In this document: positions 13,771 to 24,500 of the stretch, piece after piece
Layout of the letters: each line of letters starts with the position of its first letter
Numbering within the stretch: the stretch's first letter is position 1
From: Rostratula benghalensis
Lineage: Eukaryota > Chordata > Aves > Charadriiformes > Rostratulidae
Direction of reading: 5' to 3'
Assembly: GCA_013399305.1 (NCBI GenBank)
Contig: VXAI01000068.1
Span: 960,230 to 1,024,229, forward strand
DNA length: 64,000 bases
The notes under the pieces: generated by a model
Seen by the model: the letters and a program-made list of their open reading frames with translations, nothing else
The model's database searches: none
Told to the model about the DNA's origin: nothing
Program-made: the position numbers and the translations under genes

Positions 13771-15039
13771 CCCTAGAGCCAGATATTCTATGCTCCGTAT
13801 CTCTGATTTCAAAATGGAAGTATGATGGATATTCTGATGGAAATGACAATGGGCACATTAGTCCATAATAATCCTGTGTTCTCAAATAACTTAAGGCACT
13901 GGTTCAGCTTCACTCGTTCAGCAACACAAAACATTATTTATTGGCTGTTAAAGAAAAATATGGCAGTTCTCCATGGCAAATTCATCCTTGTTTTGAAACA
14001 TATGATATCAGTGCTCAGAAGGGAACTGTAAGTATAGATTTTAAAAATAGTCTTGCAAGAACATTATCGCTGAAAAACTGAAAGTGAAGCTGCCGGAATG
14101 CAGTCTGATGTCATGTTCTTGATAAGGTCTGGAGGTGTCACAATAGCACATCCTCTGTATTTCCAACATAATTTCTAAGGCACAACGGAAAGCACAGAGA
14201 AGTGCTGGGTTTACAACATGGGGAAGGCAGCGCTGGCTCAGGCTGGCCTTCTCCCTGGCGTCCCCTGCCACAGGCTTGAACCGCAAACACACAGCACAGT
14301 CTGGGGGCACGTGCGACAGCACACCGCTTGGAAATGGAGCATTTTTAATCCTCCAGACACCGTAATAGAGGTCAAACACCATTTACAGTGTTTAATATTT
14401 TATTTTTAGGAAGACTGATGACATTATAGCTTATTGGATATTTATGAAGAGACTGAGTAGTCTCATTTCCATGGCTAGCGCGTGCCGTGGACAGAAACGT
14501 TCACTCAAAACCCAGCTGTTGATGAGGTGCATTGGGATTTTTTTGCTCTCCTACCCAACTCTGACATTTTTAAACCTGTCAAGCCTTATTTTGAGCAAGG
14601 CAGCCTGTTTTGTTGGTGTTTCCATACAGCAGAAGGCATATCGAGGGAACAGACACAGAGAAGGAGCATTCAGTAACACAGGTTCATTAAGTCATTGCAG
14701 CACAACTTAATTTGGCTGTAGGATATTATTTTCCATGGAAACTCTAGTTTGTGCTAACGTGCTCTACAGGAGGCCTAATTGGAAATATCTGCTGCACTAA
14801 GGGAGAGCAGACAGAGGAGCTCCTCACTGCGCCCCGCAGGCCCTCAGCTACCAGGATCAGGGTTTGTGGGAGCAGAAATGTCTTTAGGTTCGCCTCCAGC
14901 TTTCCAAGTTGCTGGAAAACCTCAAACTCCCAGGACACAGGAGCTGGAAGTGCAAACTGTTCCTGCCAGAGGCTGGGACACAGGATGGGCCATAGCATCA
15001 GGCAAAAGTATCACTCAAAGCCCTCTTCATAGCAGAAAG
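13771..15039. other. GC- and CpG-richer unique interval
   Basis: From about 14200 to 14890 the sequence is richer in G+C and contains many CpG dinucleotides (for example 'gcagcgctgg', 'cacgtgcgac', 'gctagcgcgtgccg', 'ctgcgccccgcagg'), whereas most of the window is CpG-poor. Several overlapping open frames of 60-113 codons on both strands are a by-product of the lower stop-codon density. None has a recognisable domain. It does not reach the density of a classical CpG island, and I see no TATA box or clear exon. Confidence 0.5.
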
Positions 15040-15205
15040 ATGTTGTGAATGTTGCATCTCTGGAGGTGTTCAAGGCCAGGTTGGACGGGGCTTTGAGCAA
15101 CCTGGTCTAGAGGATGTGTCTCTGCCCATGGCAAAGGGGGTTGGAACTCAACTGTCTTTAAGGTGCCTTCCAACCCAAACCACTCCATGATTCTGTTTCT
15201 GTAAC
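15040..15205 (+). mobile_element. CR1 LINE 3' fragment
   Basis: This is a 5'-truncated avian CR1 in plus orientation. It runs from 'gaatgttgcatctctggagg' through 'caaggccaggttggacgggg', 'ctttgagcaacctggtctag' and 'gttggaactcaactgtcttt' to 'aaggtgccttccaacccaaa' and then degenerate terminal repeats ('ccatgattctgtttctgt'). The last block is the CR1 3' untranslated end recognised by its own reverse transcriptase. No coding sequence is retained. Confidence 0.93.
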
Positions 15206-16005
15206 CTGACAGGAGTTATTTTGTCCCAGGCTTAGCCAAAGCCTCGAATGCAAAGCCACTCTAGGTGCCAGGGAAGAGCCCTGGTGGCACCAGGTCCCAC
15301 AAACCCTTCCTCCCCACCGCAGGCATCAACAGCATAGGTCTGTCAGATAACATAATCACTTCTGCAACAGCAACAGGAGAATCAGGAAGGCAAGTGCAGT
15401 CGTCTGTAACAACATCTACTGAGACGATGCTTACAACTTGTTTTTCTCCTAAAAATGGGCCATTTATCTTTTAAAAGTTTCTGTGTCGGGCTATCAGTGT
15501 CAGATAATGCCAGGCTGATACTTATCCTTTAAACCTTAACAATACCCTCAATACCCTCATAAACGGAGTGATGTGGGCTTTAATTACAGGAGCACACTTT
15601 TCCATAGGATCCCTTCCTCAGTTGGTGAGCGGTACAGACACAGGAAAGGGACAGAGTCAGATTGCACGCAGTCTGCCATAAATCTGGCATTTCTTACCTC
15701 TGAGCACAGAGTAGATTTCCCCTTCTTCACTCAGGCACCTTCCCTGATTAAATTCTGATAGATAAAAAAAAAAAAATTGGTATTAACTCTGCCTGCAAGA
15801 TGAGAAAAGATTGTGGAAATAACCTCTGCTGGAGATACAAGGGAGAGAGAGTGAGATGTAGATAAAGAAGTAAATAAGGAAGAGGTGAGAAACATTAAAA
15901 ACTTCAGCGCTTGCAGGCTTCACTAAAAATATATAAATAAGATGCAGAGTTATGATAATCAGGATAGAGTAATAAAGTATTATCTGTTAATCTTTTGAAT
16001 TTTAA

Positions 16006-16024
16006 GTGGAGCCGTCGGCTCCAC
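16006..16024. repeat. Perfect 19-nt palindrome
   Basis: The sequence gtggagccgtcggctccac has two 9-base arms (GTGGAGCCG and CGGCTCCAC) around a single central T, with no mismatch. It is GC-rich and holds two CpGs in an otherwise AT-rich neighbourhood. It could be a protein-binding site for a dimer or a small DNA/RNA hairpin. Nothing in the sequence decides its function. Confidence 0.95.
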
Positions 16025-16486
16025 ACAAGCAGGGCTTGTTACTTTTTAACATCCCTCAGAGACCTTCTGTTGTCTTGACTGCTTTCTATCGCATTAGATC
16101 ACAAGTACCGTTTTCCAATTAGTTGGGATACTTGATAGAAGTTTTTCTCCTTAAAAAGTCAATTTCGCAAGCAAGAAAAGCTTTAAAAGTGAGGTGGCAT
16201 TTTACCAGATTAGTACATCATTTTCATTAACTGAACTTCATCTATTATGTGAAAGAAAACAGTTAAACGTAGAGAGGCAGATAGAAAATTTATTGAATTT
16301 AATTTCTAGAGCTATGCCACTGAAAGTCTGATTATTTTCTAGTAGTTGGACAACCTTATTATTTTAAAAGTAAAAGATTATGTGGCAGGTAAATACTCTT
16401 GTCACTGTTAACACGGTGGGATAACATTCAGTATTCATCTTACATGACATACCTGTCACAATAATGAATAATTGTTCAATTTACAA

Positions 16487-16510
16487 TTAATGTGATTAAA
16501 TTCACATTAA
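16487..16510. repeat. Inverted repeat, 9-bp arms
   Basis: TTAATGTGA and TCACATTAA flank the six-base spacer ttaaat. The surrounding sequence is AT-rich with further TAAT/ATTA words, which are cores of homeodomain binding sites. Confidence 0.9.
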
Positions 16511-18006
16511 CATACTTCCTCTTATTTCTAAATTGTTTCATCAAGCAGGGATTTAGTGTTAAAGAAACCAATCTAAATATGTGATATTTCAGGTAGTGGC
16601 CTACAAAAAATTGGTTGGGATTATTTTTTTTTTCCTCATAATTGTATTTTGTTTCAAATGAATGAAAGACAGGTACAGCACTTTTAATCCTGCTTTAGGA
16701 GGCATATACAAAGATAATCAGTCAACACATCCTTTAACTTATTACTGTGGTTAACACACTCGCTTTCTTCCTGGGCTGAAGGAAAAAATTATCAATAAAC
16801 CTTGAGTTCATTTTAGCATCGCGTGGTTTTATGTCTAATACAAGCTATTAACAGAAAAAGAAGATACTACTGAGGTGTAGAATTCACTGCTCCTTCAGAA
16901 CTCCTTCATCTGGAAGCTGACATCAAGCATCAATGCTAAAATAAAACAGCATAATGCAATAGTAGTCTGAAATACTGCGAAGTCTGTGTAATAAAGCTTA
17001 CTGTTAGCCCAAAGTATTACAGAGTTTTAACCTCTAAGACAGCGAGAGGTAGGAGACAAAAAAAAACGCCATAGGTTCATTCTTCTAAAATTTCCCATCT
17101 TTGTGAACATTGGTTTAGCTCCACTGGTTTGTAGCAAATTGAAGTCTGCAACTTCACAAAGCTCCAGTAAAACATGTAACGTTCAGTTTCTCCCTTTCTG
17201 AAACTCTCTGTCCATTATCATATAGGTCTGGCATATCTATCACTCAGTTCTGAAACTACTTATGTAACAGACAGAACAGACACATGTTAAACACAGGTAC
17301 AGGCTTATGACAAACAATTCTGGCAAAAATGTGTTAAAAGCATTATGAAATCTGCTAGTATAGCCAGTCTAATACAAAACACACCTCTAAAAGGCATGGG
17401 TATTTATCCCTGCCTCTCTGGTTTTAATATAAATGCTCTGACCTCAGACAAATGAATAAAAAAAAGTGACTATATTTTATTAAGGTTGTTTTACTTTATT
17501 ATGAAATTGAGGGCTTTTTAGAGATAAACAGACTCTGAACATGCTATACAGGCACTGCACATTAAAACAACCTCGGTTATAACACAGTCTTCAACCATTC
17601 TGGGGAAAGCAGTAACAACTACGGACAAACCCCTTAACACTATAAATGGATTTTCCATGAACTATTATATCTTTCCAGCTATTATACTAATTCTGCTCTT
17701 ACTACCTCCACTAACTTTACCAACACCATCTTTTCAGCCTTCTTATGCAACAAGGTAAGTAATATTCCATGTAGCTGAATATTATTTTTTTTTTTGAGCA
17801 AGAGACCAGGCTCAGGGCTCAGCAGAAGGAAGTTGCCTTTTGGGAAATACTCTTTTAGGTGTGATACATTCTTCTACTTGGCTTTCTATAAATAGATTTT
17901 TATGCAGTAGTAACCTTCTGACAACATCTCGCTTCCACCAAGGGACAGAAAGTGGTCAGACTATTGACATATAAATTGTTCTCCTGCCAGGTGAGGTTTT
18001 TTTCAC

Positions 18007-18023
18007 TTTTTTTTTTTTTTTTT
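18007..18023. repeat. Poly-T run
   Basis: Seventeen consecutive T bases follow 'gtttttttcac'. No retroelement body is recognisable upstream or downstream, so it is annotated only as a homopolymer. Confidence 0.9.
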
Positions 18024-19737
18024 CTGAAGATTAGCACCCATTCTCACTTTTTCCATTTCCCAAAATACATGGCCATGTCTTACTACCATGGAAGGGAGCA
18101 GAACACATTGTAGGAATGAGTTAACAGTATAACCATCTTGAAAAAACCCTGCCCAGCATCCCATTTCCACAGGGCTGACTCAGAAAGACTGTGTCAGAGC
18201 TGCATGAGACTGAGTTTAGAAAAAAGGGAGAGAAAACATCAATTTTAAGCCTAAATCTGCCACAAATCTACAATAGACCTTCAGAAAAGGCATTAAAACA
18301 TTCTATTCTTCAATAACCTCCATTATTAAGATGTATAAAGAGCTTTCCTTTGCTTGGAAAGCTTTCCTTTAAAAAGACAACCTCATGAGAAGGATTAATA
18401 GAGAATGAATCCCTGATGGTCTGCCAGTCCTCTAGGCATCTCACCATTACCTGCTGCACCAGTATCTCCAGAAGCATCACACACAGGTAAGGAATATCAG
18501 TGAACCAGGCCAGTTATGAGCACGGCTGTCTCTCTCCTCTATTTTTTATGCATTCTTCACCATCAGTGTTTGAATCATCCATGTCTCAGTGTCCCATCAT
18601 ACCTGGCCAATTAAATACCTATGAACCCCTTTGCCTTTAAATCACATACGGAGCAGAATCCTGATTTTGATCTGAATTTGAGTTTTGCTAGGAGTGAAAA
18701 TTAATCTTTGGCACATGAAAATGCAGTCTGGCAACAGTTCTCTTCCCTGCTATTTTTTGATAGTCTTCCAGCAAAACAACTAACATCTGTAGCCTGGAAT
18801 AATTTTTTTGAGATTGTCCAAATTATTGTTTACCAATATGTGAGCTGCCATGAGGTAACCAGCAAACAAAAGCTCTGGCATGAATATAATGTGTGCAAGA
18901 ACCCAGGAAAGAAGAGGTCCTCCCTTCCTGCTTCAGCACATGTCCCTGTCATTTGCAGTGACAAGGACAAAGGAGGTGGGCATACAAAACCAGATGTGTG
19001 CAAAGGGAAGGGAAGAAGCTGAAGAAGGAGATGGGTGGACACAAGTTGATTCTGGTGATGTCAGGATGAGGAGAAAAGAAGGGGGAAAAAGGAAAAGCAG
19101 CAGTTGCAAAAATCACCCAAGAGGCATGAAATTACTTCTATATAATTGCAGCTTCCCCCCTCTGATAAGTTGAATCCTTGGCTGAGCTTCCTCAAGAGCT
19201 CACATCCAATTGGTACTCATCAAATTAGCACATCATTACCCATGCTTTTTTTAGGGATATTAGTCCAATGGAGCTAAAATTCAGATCTGATTGAGACTAA
19301 ATTCATGCTGAATTTTGACTCATTTCAAACAACTGGCACCCATCGTAAATGGGCCATGAGTTCCTGGAGGCTGGCTGTGACGTGGGCCTTGGTGCACTTT
19401 TCACTGAGCTGTTATGAATTTTGGTGAATATTTCCACAGCGTGTGCCAAGCCTCAGAGGAGACTAAGTTTCAAGGGAGGAAGAAGAAAGTTTAATTAAAA
19501 GGAAACTAAAATCGTTGCATTGAATCCTTTGAGAGATTTTCACCTAGTTCTCTGTTTTTAAATACTGCTGTAGCAGGACTTGCTGCAAGTGAAGTAACTA
19601 CAAAACTTTTAGCAAAACTTCTTTTGTACAGAATTATGACAGAATTATAGACAAAAAGCATCACATGAGAAAGAGAATATCAGATAGGAATTGTACCAAG
19701 ATCAAATTCAATAACCAATAAATTCAATTAGCAAATT

Positions 19738-19960
19738 TAAAGGAGAATTTCTTTACTATGAGAGTGGCAAAGCCCCAGAACAGGCTACCCAGAGAGGTGG
19801 TGGAGTCTCCATCTCTGGAGATACTCAAAACCTGCCTGGATGGGTTCCTGCCCAACCTGCTCTGGGTGACCCTTCTTTGGCAGGGCGGTTGGATCTCCAA
19901 AGGTGCCTTCAAAACCCAGCCATTCCATGATTATGTAATTCTGCGATTCTGCTATGTGGC
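19738..19960 (+). mobile_element. CR1 LINE 3' fragment
   Basis: This 5'-truncated CR1 in plus orientation starts near 'aaaggagaatttctttacta'. It continues through 'ccccagaacaggctacccag', 'agaggtggtggagtctccat', 'ctctggagatactcaaaacc' and 'tggatgggttcctgcccaac' to the 3' end ('ggttggatctccaaaggtgc', 'ccattccatgattatgtaat', 'tctgcgattctgc'). It belongs to a subfamily different from the 15040 and 34351 copies, because it has 'gatactcaaaacctgcctgg' where those read 'tgttcaag'. The open frames on both strands here are accidental. Confidence 0.93.
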
Positions 19961-21871
19961 CAATTGTCAGGGAGGATTTTGAGACTGAAGAATTTAACTG
20001 GACTTCATAAAGGTCCAAAGAAATGGGAGAATAGTAAAAAAGAATTAAATTTTCTTCTTGCTCTTTTTATAGGCTCTGTAAAAACATTGGGTAAGACAGG
20101 CTGTCACCTTCCAAAAATAACTGGTCTGTATTGTGCAAGCATTCTCCAGTTGCTATTTCAGACTCTTGCCTGGGATGGTACAAGAACTCCCACCAGAGAG
20201 CAGCAACCTGAAGCCTGAAGCTGCAAACTGATTAATCTATGGAAGAGGCCATTTTCTTCTCTGTCCACTTTGCAAGGGAGTCTCATAAAGTCATGCTCCT
20301 GGGAGGCGAGTTGAGAGAGAACAGGATTGACGACTGCCTGGCCCTGAGGAACCGCAGGCTCCATGCTGCATGGTCCTGCCTCAGCTTGGGATCGATTTCT
20401 CTTCTCACTGATCAGCCAGAGAACCAGTTAAGTCATTAAAAAGATGTTTTTCATACTATTGGGACAGATGCTGCTCCACTACAGTGTGCAGTTGTAAACT
20501 CTGTTTAATACATTAAACTTCCAAGCTAAATTGTGTAGGTAATTTTATCTCCTTACTTTCCTGACCTTCATAGGTTTAAAAATCAGATACTTAACCTTGC
20601 ATTAATGGCAGGCATTTTATTGCACAAGATTACACATTTAAAGCCATTATTATAACCTCTGCTCCTCGGTATAAAAGGCTGAGAGGCATTCAAATCCATG
20701 CCAGGAAAATGACTGGTGAAGAAAAAGAAGGAAACCTTTCTGGCACCTTCTATTTCTTTTTTTTTTTTCTTCTTCTAAAAACTCTGTTACTAAACTTAGC
20801 TCTCCTAGTTACTGCACTGAAAGCTCTCAACCCTAACAAAATTACATGGAGATTTCTGATGTTTTTAAGAGTGACCGGTGTGATCTTAATCATGGGGTGT
20901 AGTTCAGGAGTTAAGCCTTGTCTGCACAAAGGGAAAGGTTTGGCGTTTGCCAATAATATGTAAAATTCTAGTAAAGGCAATATCAGTGTCATCCTAGCAT
21001 ATCAGTGTCATCCTAGCATGACTGTGTAAATCAAGTTAAAGAAGAACCTAATCATAAAACGCCACTTTCCAGGCATTGTCTTCCACTGCTCAGATGCTCA
21101 GAAAAAATTCCCTCACTCAAGCTTTGTCCTAAATAAAACCCAGGTTGCTGGAGGGGAGGTGTAGGGAAGTGCTTGCAAACTCCTCCCAGGCTGCATTTGT
21201 CATCAGTGCAATGAAAACACACCCGTGCTCAGCTACCTCATGCCTGGTTTCAGTAGGATTTCACTTTGCATTAAACCTACGAAGATGCTCATCATGAAAC
21301 ACCACAGCCAGTCATCCCTTTCAAGAATTGAATCTCTTTTTGCATAAACTGTCTCTAATTTGTTTGTTTTATTTGTTTTGTCTCAAATAAAGCCTTTGGT
21401 TGCAGAATCTCGATTTCCAGTTCTTCAGAGCAAAGTAGGCTTATTCTAACTGGAAATGCCACATGCCCAGTAATGTTATTCTTCTGGTGCATTAATCACT
21501 ACTTGTGATTCAGCGTTACCCACTACGCCTGCAATTTTGCATTCAGGTGGAGCAATCCAGTAGTTACCAGACCTTATCAATATGCAATAAAAGGTGGCAG
21601 CTCTTGTTCCTGCTATCACTGGGAATGCCAGATGGGCTTTTCTGGCTCATGACCCAAAGAGATTACTGGTTATGTTGTTAGTTTACTTCAATTGTCTATT
21701 TGCTTTAATTGTCACAGTGCTGTGTTTTCAAATTATATATCTTGAAAAAACTTTATTTTAGTCTTTTCACTGCCCATTTCTCTCTTCAATTATGATATTA
21801 AATATAAACTAAAGTTATGTAAGTAGCATGGAAGTTACATTGTTTTAAAGGAAAAAAGAAAGAAAAGAAAA
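19961..21871. other. Unique sequence, no gene recognised
   Basis: I see no gene. There is a T-rich run at 20757-20770 and a 19-bp tandem duplication at 20981-21018. The interval 21140-21660 has ordinary composition. Open frames (84 codons or fewer) overlap on both strands and carry no motif. Confidence 0.55.
20981..21018. repeat. 19-bp perfect tandem duplication
   Basis: tatcagtgtcatcctagca occurs at 20981-20999 and again immediately at 21000-21018 with no mismatch. It is a simple recent local duplication. Confidence 0.95.
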
Positions 21872-22242
21872 NNNNNNNNNNNNNNNNNNNNNNNNNNNNN
21901 NNNNNNNNNNNNNNNNNNNNNNNNNNNNNNNNNNNNNNNNNNNNNNNNNNNNNNNNNNNNNNNNNNNNNNNNNNNNNNNNNNNNNNNNNNNNNNNNNNNN
22001 NNNNNNNNNNNNNNNNNNNNNNNNNNNNNNNNNNNNNNNNNNNNNNNNNNNNNNNNNNNNNNNNNNNNNNNNNNNNNNNNNNNNNNNNNNNNNNNNNNNN
22101 NNNNNNNNNNNNNNNNNNNNNNNNNNNNNNNNNNNNNNNNNNNNNNNNNNNNNNNNNNNNNNNNNNNNNNNNNNNNNNNNNNNNNNNNNNNNNAAAAGAA
22201 AAGAAAAGAAAAGAAAAGAAAAGAAAAGAAAAGAAAAGAAAG
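21849..22242. repeat. (AAAAG)n microsatellite containing an assembly gap
   Basis: The left side reads 'aaggaaaaaagaaagaaaagaaaa' before the gap. The right side has nine perfect AAAAG units from 22194 to 22238, ending in 'aaagtgac'. The same pentanucleotide on both sides shows that the gap lies inside a purine-only microsatellite that could not be read through. The protein frames reported across it (minus strand, Phe-rich with unknown residues) are artefacts of this repeat. Confidence 0.95.
21872..22193. other. Assembly gap (322 N)
   Basis: There are 322 consecutive N. Both flanks are AAAAG repeats, so the missing sequence is probably more of the same array. The true length is unknown. Confidence 0.99.
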
Positions 22243-23714
22243 TGACAAGAACTTGGAAAAACAAAAACTTTAAATTTCATTGTATCCATAGGTCTTTATA
22301 GTTCACCTTAGATTTACTAGTATCCTGTGGAGACCTTTTAAATGCAGCCAAATGTCTGCCTCAGGTAAAATTGCCAGCACTTTAGAACAAAGGTTTTGTA
22401 AGTGGTGGTTTATAATGCATGTGGGGTTTGAAAAGTACATTTTTTCTTGTCTCGAAGATAAGTCTTATTAAGATGGCATACCACCTTGGAGGCAATAATG
22501 GGTTTTTTCTATACTTCAAGTTTGCAATAATACTATTTCTTGTAAGAAAGGCAAAAAGGTTGTGTTTTTTTTATCCTAGATGAGGTTCATGCTTTCGGAC
22601 CCAATATTGTTACAGTAAGATACAGATTTAGAAGAACTCGGTCTTCTAAGCACAGAAGTTACTACTACCAATATAAATCACCAATATTCAATCTATAGCT
22701 AGACTTAAATCTTCTGATTTTCGTCCTGTGTTTCCTCCACATCTTCACAAGTAAAGCTATTTAGGGTGTATAATGTAATTTTAAAATAAAATATATGCTA
22801 CAGATGACAGAATTCTATTATTCAAGCAAATCCAAATCAGGATTTTAAGTATATTTCTAACTATACTTCTAATTAAGTATATTTTCTAAATGCTTTCAGG
22901 AATTGGATTTCAGGACTCACCCAGCAGCTCTGAACCTTGCCAGCGTCTCCAGCCCACGGCTGGGCTATCACCCCACCACCCCACCAACAAACTGGGCTCC
23001 AGAATGGTGTTTTACAGACATCAGGCTTCAAGAGCACACATACAGTCGCTATGTTAGCCTGTACTAGCTAAACAGAATTACAGCATTTTATATATATGCA
23101 GATTGTCCTGAAATGTTCTATTGTATGACACTGGGTATTACAGTAAATCTTGCTGAATGTATTCAAAGGCAGGTGAATCACTTTAAGCAGCGTTAACAGG
23201 CATGAGCACTTCAATTATTCTGGTGTTTCACCTGTAAAGTATTGTTTCAAGCAAACTAGATTTAACAGAACATTGACTTTATAGTAGTATCAATTTGTCA
23301 ACTAAATTAGAACAATAAATATCAAAAAAACTCTTGCAATGGACTAACATTTTAAATCTGGTTTCAACAATACAGAAAACAATTACCAACACAAAATCTC
23401 TCATAAATGGCTTCTGATCACAAGAAGGGATGGGTTCATACAGCACTCCCATGCCCAGGGTGAGCCCTGGGTTCCTTGTGGAGTTATCCTAGTAGTTGCA
23501 AATTTTCTCTGGAGTCCCCAGACCCTCTGTTTGGCCACACTGGAGTTTGACAGCAGTATGTGCAGTCGTTGACTCTTCTCAACTCCACCCCAAAATCCTC
23601 TTTATATATGGCTATAGGATCATCAGGTTGGTCTCTCCTTCTCCACTCACCCTGCCTCCCTGAACATCGTCCTGTGGCAGAGACCCAGCTGTAATGAGAA
23701 GTTTAGGCCATTGC
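22243..23714. other. Unique sequence, no gene recognised
   Basis: AT-rich to about 22900, then mixed. A short C-rich patch at 22930-22990 contains 'ccccaccaccccaccaac'. No coding frame or repeat family is recognised. The stretch just before the next CR1 (23430-23700) is more GC-rich but has no identifiable content. Confidence 0.55.
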
Positions 23715-24500
23715 ATAAAATCACAGAACAAGTCAGACCGGAGGTCACCGAGTCCAGCCTCTGGCTGGAAGATGGGCGAACTTTCTCATGAGGTCGGGGC
23801 CCCAGAGACATGACCAGCTGAGTTTAGAAGATTTCTGCAGCCTCTCTGGGCTCTCTGGGGTATTTAACCATGCTCGCTATGCCAGGTTTTTTCCCTATGT
23901 CCAATTTGAATCTCCCTTGTTGCAACGTAATTTTTGCCTCTTGTCCTTCCTCTCTGCTTCTCTTGGAAGAGCGGGCAAAGACTGATATCAGATTCAGTCC
24001 ACCCCATTCCACCCTTCTCTTTTCCAGGCTAGACAAATCCAGCCCCCTCAGCCTCTCTTCACAGGTAAGGAGGTGTTCCTGTCCATCTCAGCAGCTTTCC
24101 ACAGAAAACTCTCCTTTTTGTGTATATTGCCTGAAACTAGACATAATATTGTGGATGTGGCGTCCCCACTGTTGTCCCCAGGATGGAAGAACTTCATCCC
24201 TTCCACCTCTGGCTGCAGTCCTGCTAACACAACCCAGCCCAAAGTTAGCCTGCATCATTATAAAGCCATGCTGTTGACTCACGTCAATGTGTTGTCCACC
24301 AGCACCTCAGGTTCTTCTCAGCTACTACCCCAGGAGAGAATGCCCAGCCTCAGCTGTGGCACAGGGTCACTCCATCCCAGGTGCTCAACTTCAAACTGGT
24401 CTTTGGAGGCCCTCTATGAGGTTCCCAATGGTCAGTCCCTCCAGTCATTAAGATCCTTCTGAAGTCCACCCTCCTTCTGAGCCACATTCTGCTTCAGTTT
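23715..24500 (-). mobile_element. CR1 LINE, long 3' fragment
   Basis: This is about 0.8 kb of CR1 in minus orientation. On the plus strand it begins with the CR1 3' end ('aaaatcacagaacaagtcag'). It then passes through 'cagcctctctgggctctctg', 'gtccaatttgaatctccctt' and 'gttgcaacgtaatttttgcc' plus 'tcttgtcc', then 'ttctcttttccaggctagac', 'ctcagcctctcttcacaggt', 'ctgaaactagacataatatt', 'atgtgttgtccaccagcacc' and 'gtcactccatcccaggtgct'. These blocks are in the expected reverse order for the region from the 3' UTR into the C-terminal end of ORF2. The element is older and more degraded than the 34351 copy and lacks most of ORF2. Open frames of up to 135 codons on both strands are inside it and are not genes. 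Confidence 0.92.

Larger units (their letters stand above)
15206..19737. other. AT-rich unique sequence with palindromes; no gene recognised
   Basis: There is no protein-coding gene that I can support. The interval 15880-16600 is markedly AT-rich with repeated TAAT-type words and contains two exact inverted repeats (16006-16024 and 16487-16510). A short stretch at 17679-17754 is flanked by good splice-site consensus (see findings) but is only 76 nt and unsupported. Homopolymer T runs occur at 18007-18023. Open frames around 18700-19170 overlap in two frames and both strands and are regarded as chance. Confidence 0.55.

Noticed and set aside
17660..17754. Mitochondrial-like wording (C-rich 'ctattatacta...cctccactaac') suggesting a nuclear mitochondrial insertion
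   Set aside because: Translation gives a hydrophobic run vaguely like a cytochrome oxidase segment, but the match breaks after a few residues and the flanks do not continue it.
21798..22289. Minus-strand frames of 137-163 codons with long unknown stretches
   Set aside because: They read through the N gap and the AAAAG repeat, giving Phe-rich low complexity. They are artefacts.
23788..24462. Overlapping frames of up to 135 codons on both strands
   Set aside because: They lie inside the CR1 fragment 23715-24500 and do not follow the element's own coding strand and frame.
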